DNA of 64,000 nucleotides from Bradyrhizobium lupini (lineage in GTDB: Bacteria > Pseudomonadota > Alphaproteobacteria > Rhizobiales > Xanthobacteraceae): positions 2,604,001 through 2,668,000 of the forward strand of contig NZ_CP162553.1 of assembly GCF_040939785.1 (NCBI RefSeq), read 5' to 3'. Positions 1-8,895 of this stretch are shown here, in pieces. Made by a program: the position numbers and the translations under genes. Under the pieces are notes generated by a model. That model did not search any database, was not told the origin of the DNA, and was given only the letters and a program-made list of their open reading frames with translations. Positions within the stretch are counted from its first letter, which is position 1; each line of letters starts with the position of its first letter.

Positions 1-140
1 TTCCCAAGCGCAAACAGCTGCTCCGAGGGCGCCGCCCGAACTGTCGATGCGGTCTGCGCCGCCGTCGACGAAGCCATGACAGCATCCCCCCGAAAAATGC
101 GCGAACTAGCTCGAAAATACAGGCTATCGAACTAATGCCG

Positions 141-560
141 TCACGCTTTAGTCGGAGCCGGGCTGAAACCACGCTCCCAACTGTCAGAGATCAAGCTTCG
201 AGAATCGCGACGATTCGTCCGGCCGGAGAATTCGGCGTCAATGGTATCATCGCGCCGCTCGGCTATTGCACGTTCCGCGCATGGACCTGGCAAGCGTTTT
301 CGTTGGCATTTCGATTCCAGCGCCGACTGCGCCAGCACCTGCTTGCGCTCGACGACCTCCTTGAAATGCGGCGTCTCCGCGAGTTTCAGACGCACGATGA
401 AGCCGACGCCGACGAGCAGGATGCTGATCAGAAACGGCACGCGCCAGCCCCAGCTCAGGAAGTCCGCTTCGGGCAGCTGCGTCATGAGACCAAAATGCCG
501 GTGGACGCGGCGACGCGGACAGGGAAACCGATCTGCACCAGGCTGCGTAGAAGCTGCGGC
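141..560 (-). pseudogene. remnant of an MHS-type MFS transporter
   Basis: Only an internal piece of a metabolite:H+ symporter (MHS family, ShiA/ProP-like) remains. One frame reads LVQIGFPVRVAASTGILV and then stops near 483. The next frame continues directly with MTQLPEADFLSWGWRVPF, a transmembrane segment and KLAETPHFKEVVERKQ, which are typical of the middle of this family. The junction fits loss of one C in GTCCTCATG. Similarity ends near 300, so both ends are gone. No function is expected. Confidence 0.6.
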
Positions 561-1607
561 GATTGCCGGCGTGCTCTCGAAGGTGTAATGTCACTTGCGC
601 TATGATGAAGATCCCGGTGCATTGCAAATATGTATGACCGCCGTATCGTGCCGTAGGATGCTCGCCCGGTCTCCTTTTGCGACGCGGTAGCTTGACTCGA
701 TCGAACTAGCTGAACACCGGCCTCGGTGGCGCTCAATGCTTTCGTTGACAATCTCACCCGGACTTTTTTGCTCGGGATAAGAAGCAAAGTGCAATTGGTG
801 TTCGTAGACCGCTCTGCTCATTCTAGTGGCACGGCTGACACCTCGGGGTCCTCCACTCCAGTACGACCGATGCTGCCGGCGTGAAGAGGATGACCGTAAT
901 GGACTGCTTCAAGATCGTCCCAATGAGTGCCGCGAGCCGAACAGTGATCGCATCCTCGCTCCCCGAGTCTGCGTTCGCGCGCTTTTTCATCGCTTACTTG
1001 CACATAACGCGCAAAATCGCCGCTTTCATCTGTTTAGTATCCTTTGCAGTCGATGCTTGAGGCGAGAAAGTGTTTGTGCGACCATTCGTCGAAACAGGAC
1101 CGAAACAACGAACATTCTATCGTTCGGTCGCGCGAATTCTTGCTCTCTGACGAGACGAGCCGATGTGCGGTGACTCAGGATGTTCGTCTGAGGGTTGGCT
1201 TATGAAATCGCACCTCGTCTGACTATCATTCAATATTGACGCGGTAGGTGACGGGTAGCAGTTGCTGAATCATCGCCGGTGAGCGAGTTATGTCAGACAT
1301 CACAACGGCGGATTCTATTCAGGCGATTCGAGCCGCCGCCTCCGATCGACTGAGTGACGCTTCTACTTCCATCAAGTGGCTAAGGCGCGGCAGATCGCCG
1401 CCTTTTGGCCCGCTGGTCCGAGAGGCGGCGCTTCGCCGCACGCGTTAGGAATGAGTCAATTTCCGGTACATCCCGAAAATCCAGCATCGACGATTTAGAT
1501 TGCCGCGGGGCAGACGCGTTTGAAAACGCTCTTGGTCACCACAGGCGGCCGACGCTAGGTGACAGAGTCAATTTGGTCTAGACGTCTGGGAGGTAAGCTA
1601 AAACGAT
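561..1607. other. about 1 kb with no supported gene
   Basis: I see no convincing gene here. A minus-strand reading frame at about 830-993 could encode a roughly 55-residue peptide beginning MKKRANADSGSED, but it has no recognisable domain or ribosome site. The stretch lies between a transporter remnant and the intact MFS gene, and probably contains decayed sequence plus the promoter of that gene. Confidence 0.4.
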
Positions 1608-3293
1608 ATGACGGACATCCCCAAGCCCCGGACGTTCAACGCCGACGGTATCACCGCGCCTTTCCTACATGCCACCTTCCGCCGTATCTGGCTCGCAAGT
1701 CTGCTGTCCAATCTTGGCGCTTTGATCCGGGGAGTCGGCGCAGCTTGGGCGATGACGCAGATGACATCGTCAGCGGACATGGTGGCACTTGTACAGACCG
1801 CGCTGATGCTGCCGGTTATGCTAATCTCGATGCCGGCCGGAGCGATCGCCGACATGTATGACCGGCGCAGGATTATCCTGTATTCGCTTGGGATCGCGTT
1901 GACGGGCGCGAGTGCGTTGACAACGCTCGCCTGGCTTGATCTCGTGACGCCAACTCTCTTGCTGGCACTGTGCTTTCTGGTAGGTTGCGCTGTGGCGCTA
2001 TTGGACCCCGCCTGGCAGTCGTCCGTAAGCGAGCAAGTCCCCTCTGACGCTTTACCCGCGGCGATAGCGTTAAACGGCATCAGCTACAACCTCGCGCGAA
2101 GCGTTGGGCCTGCGCTCGGAGGGATTGTCGTGGCAGCCGCCGGTACAGTGGCTGCGTTTGCTATTAACGCCCTGTTGTATCTGCCATTGATGTTTGCTCT
2201 ATTTCTGTGGAAGCGCGCCCCTGAGCCATCGCGTTTGCCACCTGAAAGCCTCCATCGCGCTATCGTTTCGGGCGTTCGCTACATCATGAATGCGCCATCG
2301 ATTAAGATTGTGTTGACTCGCGCCATGGCGATGGGCTTGTTCGGGGGCGCAATCATTGCTCTGATGCCGCTGGTCGCCCGCGATCTCCTGCACGGGGGTG
2401 CCGAAACCTATGGCATTATTCTCAGTGCCTTTGGTCTGGGCGCGGTGATCGGTGCGTTCAGCGTCACAGAGGTTCGCAAGCGTATGACGGGAGAGGCCGC
2501 CATTCGGGCCTGCGCACTTTCGATGGGCGGTGCTCTCGTGGCGGTAGCGATAAGCCGCGAGCCACTTCTGACGGCCGTCGCGCTCGTTTTGGCTGGCGCG
2601 GTATGGATGATGGCATGGGTACTTTTCAGCATTGGTGTGCAATTGTCAGCGCCGCGCTGGGTAACAGGGCGAGCGCTTGCGGCCTACCAGGCGGCCAGTT
2701 CCGGCGGGATCGCCGTCGGAAGCTGGGCGTGGGGCCATGTGACTGACGTCGCCGGAGTAAATGTTGCGCTCTTACTGGCGGCCGCTTTGCTGGCTGTCTC
2801 TCCGCTGCTCGGGTTTTGGTTGCCCATGCCACGCGTCAGCGCACGGGGCGAAGAACCTGAGATGCTAGACGATCCGAAAGTGCGTCTGGCACTGAGCGGA
2901 CGCAGTGGGCCGCTTGTCGTAGAGATAGAATATCGGGTCGGGCAGGAGAACGCCCGCTCTTTCCATAATTTGATGCAGGACATTCAACTCTTCCGTCAGC
3001 GCAACGGAGCCTATGGCTGGTCGATCGCCCGAGATATTGCAGATCCGGAACTGTGGACAGAGCGTTATCACTGTCCAACGTGGCTCGACTATTTGCGCCA
3101 GCGCAACCGTGCGACTAAATCGGAGCGCGCGCTGGATCAGCGGGCAACGGCCTTCCACATCGGTCCAGAGCCTGTGCGTGTGCGACGCATGCTCGAGCGC
3201 CCATTCGGATCCGTACGCTGGAAGGAAGAGGCGCCCGATCGCGCTGCGGCCAAGGACTTAGACAGCAAGCACGAGCACGGTGCGGTGAGCTAG
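1608..3293 (+). CDS. MFS exporter (EntS/MFS_3 type) with soluble C-terminal domain
   Basis: This is a major facilitator protein of the enterobactin-exporter-like MFS_3 group, expected in the inner membrane as a proton-driven drug or metabolite exporter. Residues 1-405 contain about 12 hydrophobic segments. The loop motif GAIADMYDRRR after the second membrane segment is the family's intracellular signature. Residues from about 425 to 561 are soluble and start with GPLVVEIEYRVGQENARSF, resembling the ABM-like (antibiotic biosynthesis monooxygenase fold) extension seen on some members of this group. The substrate cannot be told from the sequence. The gene stands alone, with alanine dehydrogenase convergent downstream. 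The start ATG follows GGGAGG. Confidence 0.85.
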   Translation: MTDIPKPRTFNADGITAPFLHATFRRIWLASLLSNLGALIRGVGAAWAMTQMTSSADMVALVQTALMLPVMLISMPAGAIADMYDRRRIILYSLGIALTGASALTTLAWLDLVTPTLLLALCFLVGCAVALLDPAWQSSVSEQVPSDALPAAIALNGISYNLARSVGPALGGIVVAAAGTVAAFAINALLYLPLMFALFLWKRAPEPSRLPPESLHRAIVSGVRYIMNAPSIKIVLTRAMAMGLFGGAIIALMPLVARDLLHGGAETYGIILSAFGLGAVIGAFSVTEVRKRMTGEAAIRACALSMGGALVAVAISREPLLTAVALVLAGAVWMMAWVLFSIGVQLSAPRWVTGRALAAYQAASSGGIAVGSWAWGHVTDVAGVNVALLLAAALLAVSPLLGFWLPMPRVSARGEEPEMLDDPKVRLALSGRSGPLVVEIEYRVGQENARSFHNLMQDIQLFRQRNGAYGWSIARDIADPELWTERYHCPTWLDYLRQRNRATKSERALDQRATAFHIGPEPVRVRRMLERPFGSVRWKEEAPDRAAAKDLDSKHEHGAVS

Positions 3294-3494
3294 TTGCAAG
3301 TAACATATCCGCGGCGCTGCAGAGATGGCATCAGCCCAGTCCCGATCTGCTCCGGCCGCATACCACGAACTCCTGCAGGAGCGAGGCGGCCCAGTAGCTG
3401 AAAAGAGCAAAGGATGAACTTATCAGAAGGAAGCGCTCGATTGCGCTCCCTGGGCCACAGTCAACTTCGCCTGCCGAACCGCACAGGGGTTCTG

Positions 3495-3524
3495 AAAAAG
3501 GGGCCACCCCCGAAGGAGTGGCCC
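3495..3524 (-). terminator. rho-independent terminator of ald
   Basis: Read on the minus strand, the arms GGGCCAC and GTGGCCC form a stem with extra G-C pairs around a TTCG loop, followed by a run of five T. It lies about 40 bp past the ald stop codon. It could also slow transcription coming from the MFS gene on the other strand. Confidence 0.8.
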
Positions 3525-3566
3525 GCCAAGTCAGGGAGGAAATGCCCCCATGGGAGGCCTCGGGGA

Positions 3567-4679
3567 TCAGGCCGCAGCCTGAACGATCGGTGAGTATGGC
3601 AGGCCAAGACTTTCGGCCACGGCCTTGTAAGTTAGCCGGCCACCATAGACGTTCAGGCCCGCTCGCAGATGATGGTTCTCAAGGACGGCTGCAAATCCCT
3701 TGTTGGCGAGAGCCAGTCCAAACGGCAGTGTGGCGTTATTCAGAGCGTGGCTCGAGGTGAGCGGGACAGCCCCGGGCATGTTGGCGACGCAGTAATGAAT
3801 TACTCCGTCTATCTCATAGGTTGGTTCGGCGTGTGTCGTCGGACGAGATGTCTCGAAGCATCCGCCTTGATCGATCGCAACGTCAACGATGACGGCCCCC
3901 TTTCGCATCGCGCTCAACATCTTGCGACTAACCAGCCTAGGTGCGCTCGCTCCAGGAATGAGCACCGCCCCGACTACGACGTCCGCGGCAAATACCTCTT
4001 CCTCAACAGCCTCTATCGTCGAAAACCTGGTACGAACCCGCCCATCGAACAGCTCATCCAGTTGGCGAAGGCGAGCAATCGACCGGTCAAGCATTGTAAC
4101 CTCAGCTCCCAAGCCGACGGCCATGCGGGCGGCATGGGTACCGACAACACCGCCTCCGATGACCACGATGCGCGCCGGCTGAACACCGGGAACACCGCCG
4201 ACCAGGAGGCCACGGCCACCTGCATACCGCTTCAGGGCCGCACTGGCTGCCTCAATTGAAAGCCTACCTGCAACCTCACTCATCGGCGCAAGCAATGGAA
4301 GCCCCCCATTTGCATCAGTCACCGTTTCGTAGGCGATTGCGGTACATCCAGATTTCAAAAGGCCGTTAGCCTGCTCAGGGTCCGGCGCCAAGTGCAGGTA
4401 CGTGAACAGAATCTGATTCTCTCGAAGCTGCGTCCATTCGGAAGGCTGGGGTTCTTTAACCTTTACGATCATCTCGCTAGACCCAAATACCTCGCGAGCG
4501 GAGCCCAGGAGTGTTGCACCAGCTTTGCGATACTCTTCGTCGCTAGCGCCGATGCCAGCCCCTGCATTGGTCTCGACCGCTACGCTGTGGCCGGCGGCAA
4601 CATACTCGCGGACAGCTCCGGGCGTCAGACCCACGCGATACTCATGAGTCTTGATTTCCTTGGGAACGCCGACCTTCAT
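3567..4679 (-). CDS. ald: alanine dehydrogenase
   Basis: This NAD-dependent enzyme interconverts L-alanine with pyruvate and ammonia in the cytoplasm. The 370-residue length is standard for the family. The N-terminus MKVGVPKEIKTHEYRVGLTP is diagnostic. The substrate-site region VKVKEPQ and the catalytic His in YLHLAPD are present, as is the Rossmann dinucleotide motif GGGVVGTHAA near residue 175. I chose this start because AAGGAGAT precedes it by the right distance and the protein then begins exactly as the family does. The open frame extends 88 codons further upstream without similarity. It is divergent from the LuxR-type gene and is followed by a strong terminator. Confidence 0.96.
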   Translation of the reverse strand: MKVGVPKEIKTHEYRVGLTPGAVREYVAAGHSVAVETNAGAGIGASDEEYRKAGATLLGSAREVFGSSEMIVKVKEPQPSEWTQLRENQILFTYLHLAPDPEQANGLLKSGCTAIAYETVTDANGGLPLLAPMSEVAGRLSIEAASAALKRYAGGRGLLVGGVPGVQPARIVVIGGGVVGTHAARMAVGLGAEVTMLDRSIARLRQLDELFDGRVRTRFSTIEAVEEEVFAADVVVGAVLIPGASAPRLVSRKMLSAMRKGAVIVDVAIDQGGCFETSRPTTHAEPTYEIDGVIHYCVANMPGAVPLTSSHALNNATLPFGLALANKGFAAVLENHHLRAGLNVYGGRLTYKAVAESLGLPYSPIVQAAA

Positions 4680-5000
4680 TGCAATCTCCTTCGTGAGCGG
4701 CTCTTTGTAGTCGGAAGAGCGGTACGAACCTGCAACCCGGAAAGCCAAACAGCGCAGTAATCCGGCGATCTTCTGGGCACCATCGCAGGATTTCGAACAG
4801 TGGACCAGGATAGCCCGAGTTGCCAGGATACCAGAGTGACGGCGGCGAGTTCGCCTGATCCCAGTTGTCAGGCCGCTTGCAATCAGGATGGATCCACGCT
4901 CGAATGCGCCGACTTCTCCGTTGTTTTGCCCCATTCGCAGCAATGCTCGTTCCGATAATGCGAGTAGCGCTTATGAGGGAGGCCCGCGGGTTCATCAACG

Positions 5001-5741
5001 ATGGATCGGGTTTTTCAGAAGTTCGCTGAGCGATTGACCGAAAGCTCACACCGAAATGAAGCTCAGCAGAGCATGGCCGATGTCACCGCTGCGCTCAGTT
5101 TGTCATGCTTCGCATATCTTGCGCTGCCCAGCAGGCCCGGTGGTGTCCCGAACCTAATTTCGACGTACCCATCCTCCTGGACCGCTCTTTATTTGCAGCG
5201 TGGGTACGATTCCGTCGATCCGGTGGTACGTCGGGCGATCCGCGATCCTAAACCGTTCCGCTGGGGGCTTGGAATCGGGCCGCGAATGCGATCGGATTCA
5301 GAACGCACGCTGTTCGAAGAAGCCGCGAAATTCGGAATTCGCTGCGGATTCACATTCCCAATCCACGATGACCAGGGCGCGATCGCCGCGCTGAGCTTTG
5401 CTGCCGACGAGCATCAAACGGGTTTTGAGCGCTCGTTACTTGAGCACGCCCAGACCCTGCGACTAATCGCAAGCTTTTTCCATGCACACGCAAAGCGCTT
5501 TTGGACGAATGATCGAATGGTCGGTGGGGTGGTGCTGTCTCCTCGCGAGCATGAATGTCTCGGATGGTCCGCGCGCGGCAAATCAGCCGGGGAGATCGGG
5601 ATCATTCTCGGGATCAGCGAGCGAACGGCGGGATTTCACCTGGACAACGCCCGTGCGAAGCTCGGTGTCAGCTCGCTTCGTCAAGCCATCGTGCTGCTAG
5701 CCGAATCAAACTCTCGAAAATGCAGCGCCGGCCCGCCATAA
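5001..5741 (+). CDS. LuxR-family acyl-homoserine-lactone receptor/regulator
   Basis: This is a quorum-sensing transcription factor of 246 residues. The N-terminal autoinducer-binding domain occupies roughly residues 10-165 and includes the region WTALYLQRGYDSVDPVVRRA, where the family's ligand-pocket W, Y and D residues fall. The C-terminal LuxR helix-turn-helix is at about 175-238 (LSPREHECLGW, then ISERTAGFHLDNARAKL). It lies directly upstream of a LuxI-type synthase with a lux-box palindrome between them, so it probably activates the synthase when bound to the signal. On rhizobial ICEs such pairs (TraR-type) control conjugation, which fits the trb operon nearby. The exact ligand is unknown. 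Confidence 0.93.
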   Translation: MDRVFQKFAERLTESSHRNEAQQSMADVTAALSLSCFAYLALPSRPGGVPNLISTYPSSWTALYLQRGYDSVDPVVRRAIRDPKPFRWGLGIGPRMRSDSERTLFEEAAKFGIRCGFTFPIHDDQGAIAALSFAADEHQTGFERSLLEHAQTLRLIASFFHAHAKRFWTNDRMVGGVVLSPREHECLGWSARGKSAGEIGIILGISERTAGFHLDNARAKLGVSSLRQAIVLLAESNSRKCSAGPP

Positions 5742-5744
5742 ACA

Positions 5745-5762
5745 CCTGTGCAACTGCACAGG
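5745..5762. promoter_or_regulatory. lux box
   Basis: The 18-bp palindrome CCTGTGCAACTGCACAGG has perfect 8-bp arms around a 2-bp centre, the form of a LuxR-family operator. It starts 3 bp after the stop of the LuxR-type gene and ends about 54 bp before the synthase ATG, a good position for activation of the synthase promoter. This would give the usual positive feedback loop. Confidence 0.85.
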
Positions 5763-5816
5763 ATGCGCTTGCCTAAATCTCTGTGCTTAGTTGCCGAACA
5801 AAGCAGGGAGGCAAGA

Positions 5817-6449
5817 ATGATGCAGCTCATCACGCCGGAGTGCTACGGCGAGTTCGTTCACGATCTCGCCGAGATGCACCGGCTGCGCTATTGCGTTTTC
5901 AAACAGCGCCTGGACTGGAACGTTGACGTCAGCGGTGACATGGAGATCGACGAGTTCGATGTCCTTAGACCCGTGCATCTCCTGAACCGCTCGACCGCTG
6001 GACGCATTCAGGGCTGCGTCCGGCTCTTGCCTTCAACCGGCCCGACCATGCTGAGGGACACCTTCCCAATCCTTTTGGACGGGCAGCCCACGCCACGAAG
6101 CGATCGCATCTGGGAGAGCAGCCGATTTGCGCTTGATGTTCCTCCGGATGCTCCGAAGGCGAGTGGAGGACTTGCTGCCGCGACTTACGAGCTGTTTGCA
6201 GGCATGATTGAGTTCGGCCTTTCCATCGAGTTGACCGAAATCGTCACTGTCACGGACGTCCGGATGGAGCGCATTCTTAGGCGCGCAGGCTGGCCCCTCC
6301 GCCCGATCGGAAAAGCTCGTCCTGTCGGAAACACCACGGCCATTGCTGGATATTTGGAGGTCTCGCCCAATGCGTTGCATCGCATCCGCAAAGCGGGACA
6401 CATCTCAGGTCCGGTGCTCTGGGCTCCAGTCATCCGAGCGGCCGCCTAG
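5817..6449 (+). CDS. acyl-homoserine-lactone synthase (LuxI family)
   Basis: This enzyme makes an N-acyl-homoserine lactone signal from S-adenosylmethionine and an acyl thioester. The protein is 210 residues. Family features include the LRYCVFKQRLDW segment near residue 25, the acidic DEFD, the GCVRLLPSTGPTMLRDTFP block and WESSRFAL. The start at 5817 is preceded by GGGAGGCAAGA. A second ATG follows immediately, and the frame is open further upstream through the lux box without similarity. Synthases of this group in bradyrhizobia can use unusual acyl groups such as branched or aryl chains, so the product should not be assumed to be a straight-chain lactone. Confidence 0.93.
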   Translation: MMQLITPECYGEFVHDLAEMHRLRYCVFKQRLDWNVDVSGDMEIDEFDVLRPVHLLNRSTAGRIQGCVRLLPSTGPTMLRDTFPILLDGQPTPRSDRIWESSRFALDVPPDAPKASGGLAAATYELFAGMIEFGLSIELTEIVTVTDVRMERILRRAGWPLRPIGKARPVGNTTAIAGYLEVSPNALHRIRKAGHISGPVLWAPVIRAAA

Positions 6450-6515
6450 AATCTCGAATGCAATCTCGGCATCGCTGCACATTGGAGCGGAAAGCCCATC
6501 TGACCAAGATTTACG

Positions 6516-7469
6516 ATGCACAAACCACGTCGATCAAGACCCTCCCTTCAAGCCAGCAAGGCAATCGAACTGAAACACCTGAAGTCGGCTGTTGCTGCCG
6601 CCGACTGCGGCAGCATCCGCGGAGCCGCGGAGTTGTTGAGGTCGCAACAATCGAGTCTCAGCCGAAGAATCGATGAAATCGAGCACCACTTGGGCATCGC
6701 AATCTTCGAGCGCTACAGCGGAGGCGTGCGACCGACGCGGGCCGGCCACGACGTGCTTCGGCTGGCAAGGAGCATTCTGGAAGAATTCGACGCGCTCCTC
6801 GCCACCGCGATATCTGTCCATAACAGCGAAACCGGCCGCCTGACCATCGGATTTTGCACCTCACTTTCGGCAGGCAATCTGCAGACGTCGCTACTCGCGT
6901 TCAAAGAGCAATTTCCGCAGATCGAACTTGTGACGGTCGAACGATCACGGACGCGTTTGGCCGCGGCGCTTCGAAGCGGCTCGGTCGATGTGCTGATCGT
7001 AACAGGAAGGCTTCAATTGTTGAACACCGAAGAAATGCCGCTTTGGAGCGAGCGCGTTCTGGTGGCCCTGCCCCACGATCATCCGCTCGCTGGGGGAGAG
7101 ACTGTGTGCTGGAGCGACCTGCGCGGCCAGACAGTGCTGCTCAGCCATTATGACCCAGGAAAGGAACTCGAAGATCTTCTGATTTCCAAGCTCCTCTCGC
7201 CCGAGCATCGCCCCAAGATCGAGCGCCACGACGTCAGTCGTGGCATCATCAAGAGCCTAATCAGCATGAGCACGGGGATAAGCCTGGTGCTCGAGTCCGA
7301 TATGGGGGCAAATTTTGCGGGCCTTGTCTACCGAGAGCTACGGGATGGCACGGGGCCCAGCCGCTTCGACTTTTCGGCCACTTGGCGCCCCGACAATGAA
7401 AACCCGGCCCTGCGGGAATTCCTGAAGCTGCTCACAGCGCGCTACCGTTCGCCTCCGATTGGAGGCTGA
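6516..7469 (+). CDS. LysR-family transcriptional regulator
   Basis: This 317-residue protein has the LysR winged helix-turn-helix at about residues 20-80 (LKSAVAAADCGSIRGAAELL, then SSLSRRIDEIEHHLGIAIFERY) and a periplasmic-binding-protein-like effector domain from about 105. The inducer is unknown. A LysR gene in this position, convergent with the last genes of the trb operon (its end overlaps the DUF2274 gene by 28 bp), is a recurrent arrangement on rhizobial ICEs. It may regulate transfer or cargo genes. It is transcribed in the same direction as the quorum genes and could be cotranscribed with them. Confidence 0.92.
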   Translation: MHKPRRSRPSLQASKAIELKHLKSAVAAADCGSIRGAAELLRSQQSSLSRRIDEIEHHLGIAIFERYSGGVRPTRAGHDVLRLARSILEEFDALLATAISVHNSETGRLTIGFCTSLSAGNLQTSLLAFKEQFPQIELVTVERSRTRLAAALRSGSVDVLIVTGRLQLLNTEEMPLWSERVLVALPHDHPLAGGETVCWSDLRGQTVLLSHYDPGKELEDLLISKLLSPEHRPKIERHDVSRGIIKSLISMSTGISLVLESDMGANFAGLVYRELRDGTGPSRFDFSATWRPDNENPALREFLKLLTARYRSPPIGG

Positions 7470-7693
7470 CGAGCCCGGCGAGCTTTCCGAAAGCTCCTGT
7501 CGGCAGCCATGAACCGCGCCAGCATCGGTGCAATGAGTTTCGATGGATCCTGGATTGGCTGGCCAGTCTCCTGGGCGAGGATTTCAGCGTATGACACGAG
7601 ATCGCGGTGCACGCTCGCAGGTAGTTCGTGTGTCACCTTGATGGGCTTATCGTCTTCTAAGGCTCCGAGTTTGAGTTTTGACATCGTCCTCAT
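7442..7693 (-). CDS. DUF2274 protein of the trb operon
   Basis: This small 83-residue protein is of unknown function (DUF2274), typically the last gene of trb operons on alphaproteobacterial ICEs. Its sequence KLGALEDDKPIKVTHELPA is characteristic. The first ATG overlaps the trbI stop (ATGA), and a second ATG three codons later (7684) has a better-spaced GAGGATGAGG upstream and is equally likely to be the true start. The association with TrbI suggests an accessory or regulatory role in mating-pair formation, but this is inference. Confidence 0.85.
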   Translation of the reverse strand: MRTMSKLKLGALEDDKPIKVTHELPASVHRDLVSYAEILAQETGQPIQDPSKLIAPMLARFMAADRSFRKARRARQPPIGGER

Positions 7694-8895
7694 CCTCTGT
7701 ACGGTTCGAGCACCAGGTCACGGTTGACGATCACCCGCAGGGGAAATCCCGGACGAATCGTCAAGGTCGGCTGGATGTTGAGATTGCGGCGGACCACCTG
7801 CTGGCCCGTCTGGTTCATCGAGTCCCCCGCCCCGCGGCGGAGCGCAGCGATGAGGTCGCTGTTGGTACTACCCGTATCCGATCCGGAATTCACCTCGGTG
7901 CCGACGGCCAGCAGCGTCGAAAGCGCAGCGGCCCCCAACAGCTCCTTCCAATGGTTGTCGACCTCATCCTCAAGCCCAGAGTAGCCCGCGACATCTGCGC
8001 CCGGCTGACGCTCCAGGACGATCGACCGCCCATTTGGCATGATGAGGCGCGTCCACACCAGGAGCACGCGCGATTGGCCAAATGCGACTTGGCTATCATA
8101 CGTCCCGATCAACCGGGCTCCTTGCGGGATAAGGCGAGCTCGCCCGGTTGGGGAATCGTATACCGCCTCTGTGACTTGGGCCGTGATCTGCCCAGGCAGG
8201 TCGGACCGAATCCCCGTGATAAGAGCGGCCGGAATGACCGTTCCCGCCTGGACCACAAAGGGAGAGACCGGTCTTGCCAGGCGATCGGGACTGGTGGTTC
8301 GACGGTCAACGGAAGCACTGACGAACGCAAGTTTTCGGTCCTGGCCATTCTGGGCAAATGCTTCGTCGGATGATGGCGCTGCATTTGATGGGGCTTCACT
8401 TGGCGATGTGACAGTGGCCTTTGCGCGGACGTTCGTGCTGGCAAACACCTTGCTGGTGCGTGCCGCCTCGCTCTCCTGATTGACGCGCTGCTGTTCGGCG
8501 TCAACACCGAGCGCGCTGGGCGTCGAAGAGCCCTGTGCTGCAACGATCGGCCGGCCAAGATCGCCGGGTAAAGGTGGTCCAAGACGCGGCACCTCCTTCG
8601 GGATCTCAGTGTAATCCTTCGGCAAGGTTGCAAGCTGATCGGCGACATTGTGGTGGTCGGTCGCGTAAAGCTCCTCGGCGGCCGACGTGCGTGATCGTTT
8701 CTCCTGCAGAGCCCAGAAGACCGCACCAGAGATCAGCACCAGCAAAAGGGCGCTGCCACCCGCAAGCACCTTGCGCGATAGGCGGGTCACTTGCGGCCGA
8801 TCTGGCCGGAGCCGAAGGGTTTCGGCGATATTTTCCGGCGGCTTAACCCGAGGGGCGTCCTTGGGTGTGTCATTCGGCTGGCCAGTCTCTGTCAC
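7690..8895 (-). CDS. trbI: TrbI, T4SS outer-to-inner membrane scaffold (VirB10 type)
   Basis: TrbI is the VirB10 homologue that spans the envelope and forms the outer core with TrbG and TrbF/TrbH-type proteins. The 401-residue protein has a cytoplasmic proline-rich N-terminus, one membrane segment near residues 44-65, a long linker, and the conserved C-terminal TrbI domain from about 215 (FVVQAGTVIPAALITGIRSD, GQITAQVTEAVYD). It overlaps the start of DUF2274 and the end of trbG by 4 bp each, which indicates translational coupling. Confidence 0.95.
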   Translation of the reverse strand: MTETGQPNDTPKDAPRVKPPENIAETLRLRPDRPQVTRLSRKVLAGGSALLLVLISGAVFWALQEKRSRTSAAEELYATDHHNVADQLATLPKDYTEIPKEVPRLGPPLPGDLGRPIVAAQGSSTPSALGVDAEQQRVNQESEAARTSKVFASTNVRAKATVTSPSEAPSNAAPSSDEAFAQNGQDRKLAFVSASVDRRTTSPDRLARPVSPFVVQAGTVIPAALITGIRSDLPGQITAQVTEAVYDSPTGRARLIPQGARLIGTYDSQVAFGQSRVLLVWTRLIMPNGRSIVLERQPGADVAGYSGLEDEVDNHWKELLGAAALSTLLAVGTEVNSGSDTGSTNSDLIAALRRGAGDSMNQTGQQVVRRNLNIQPTLTIRPGFPLRVIVNRDLVLEPYRG

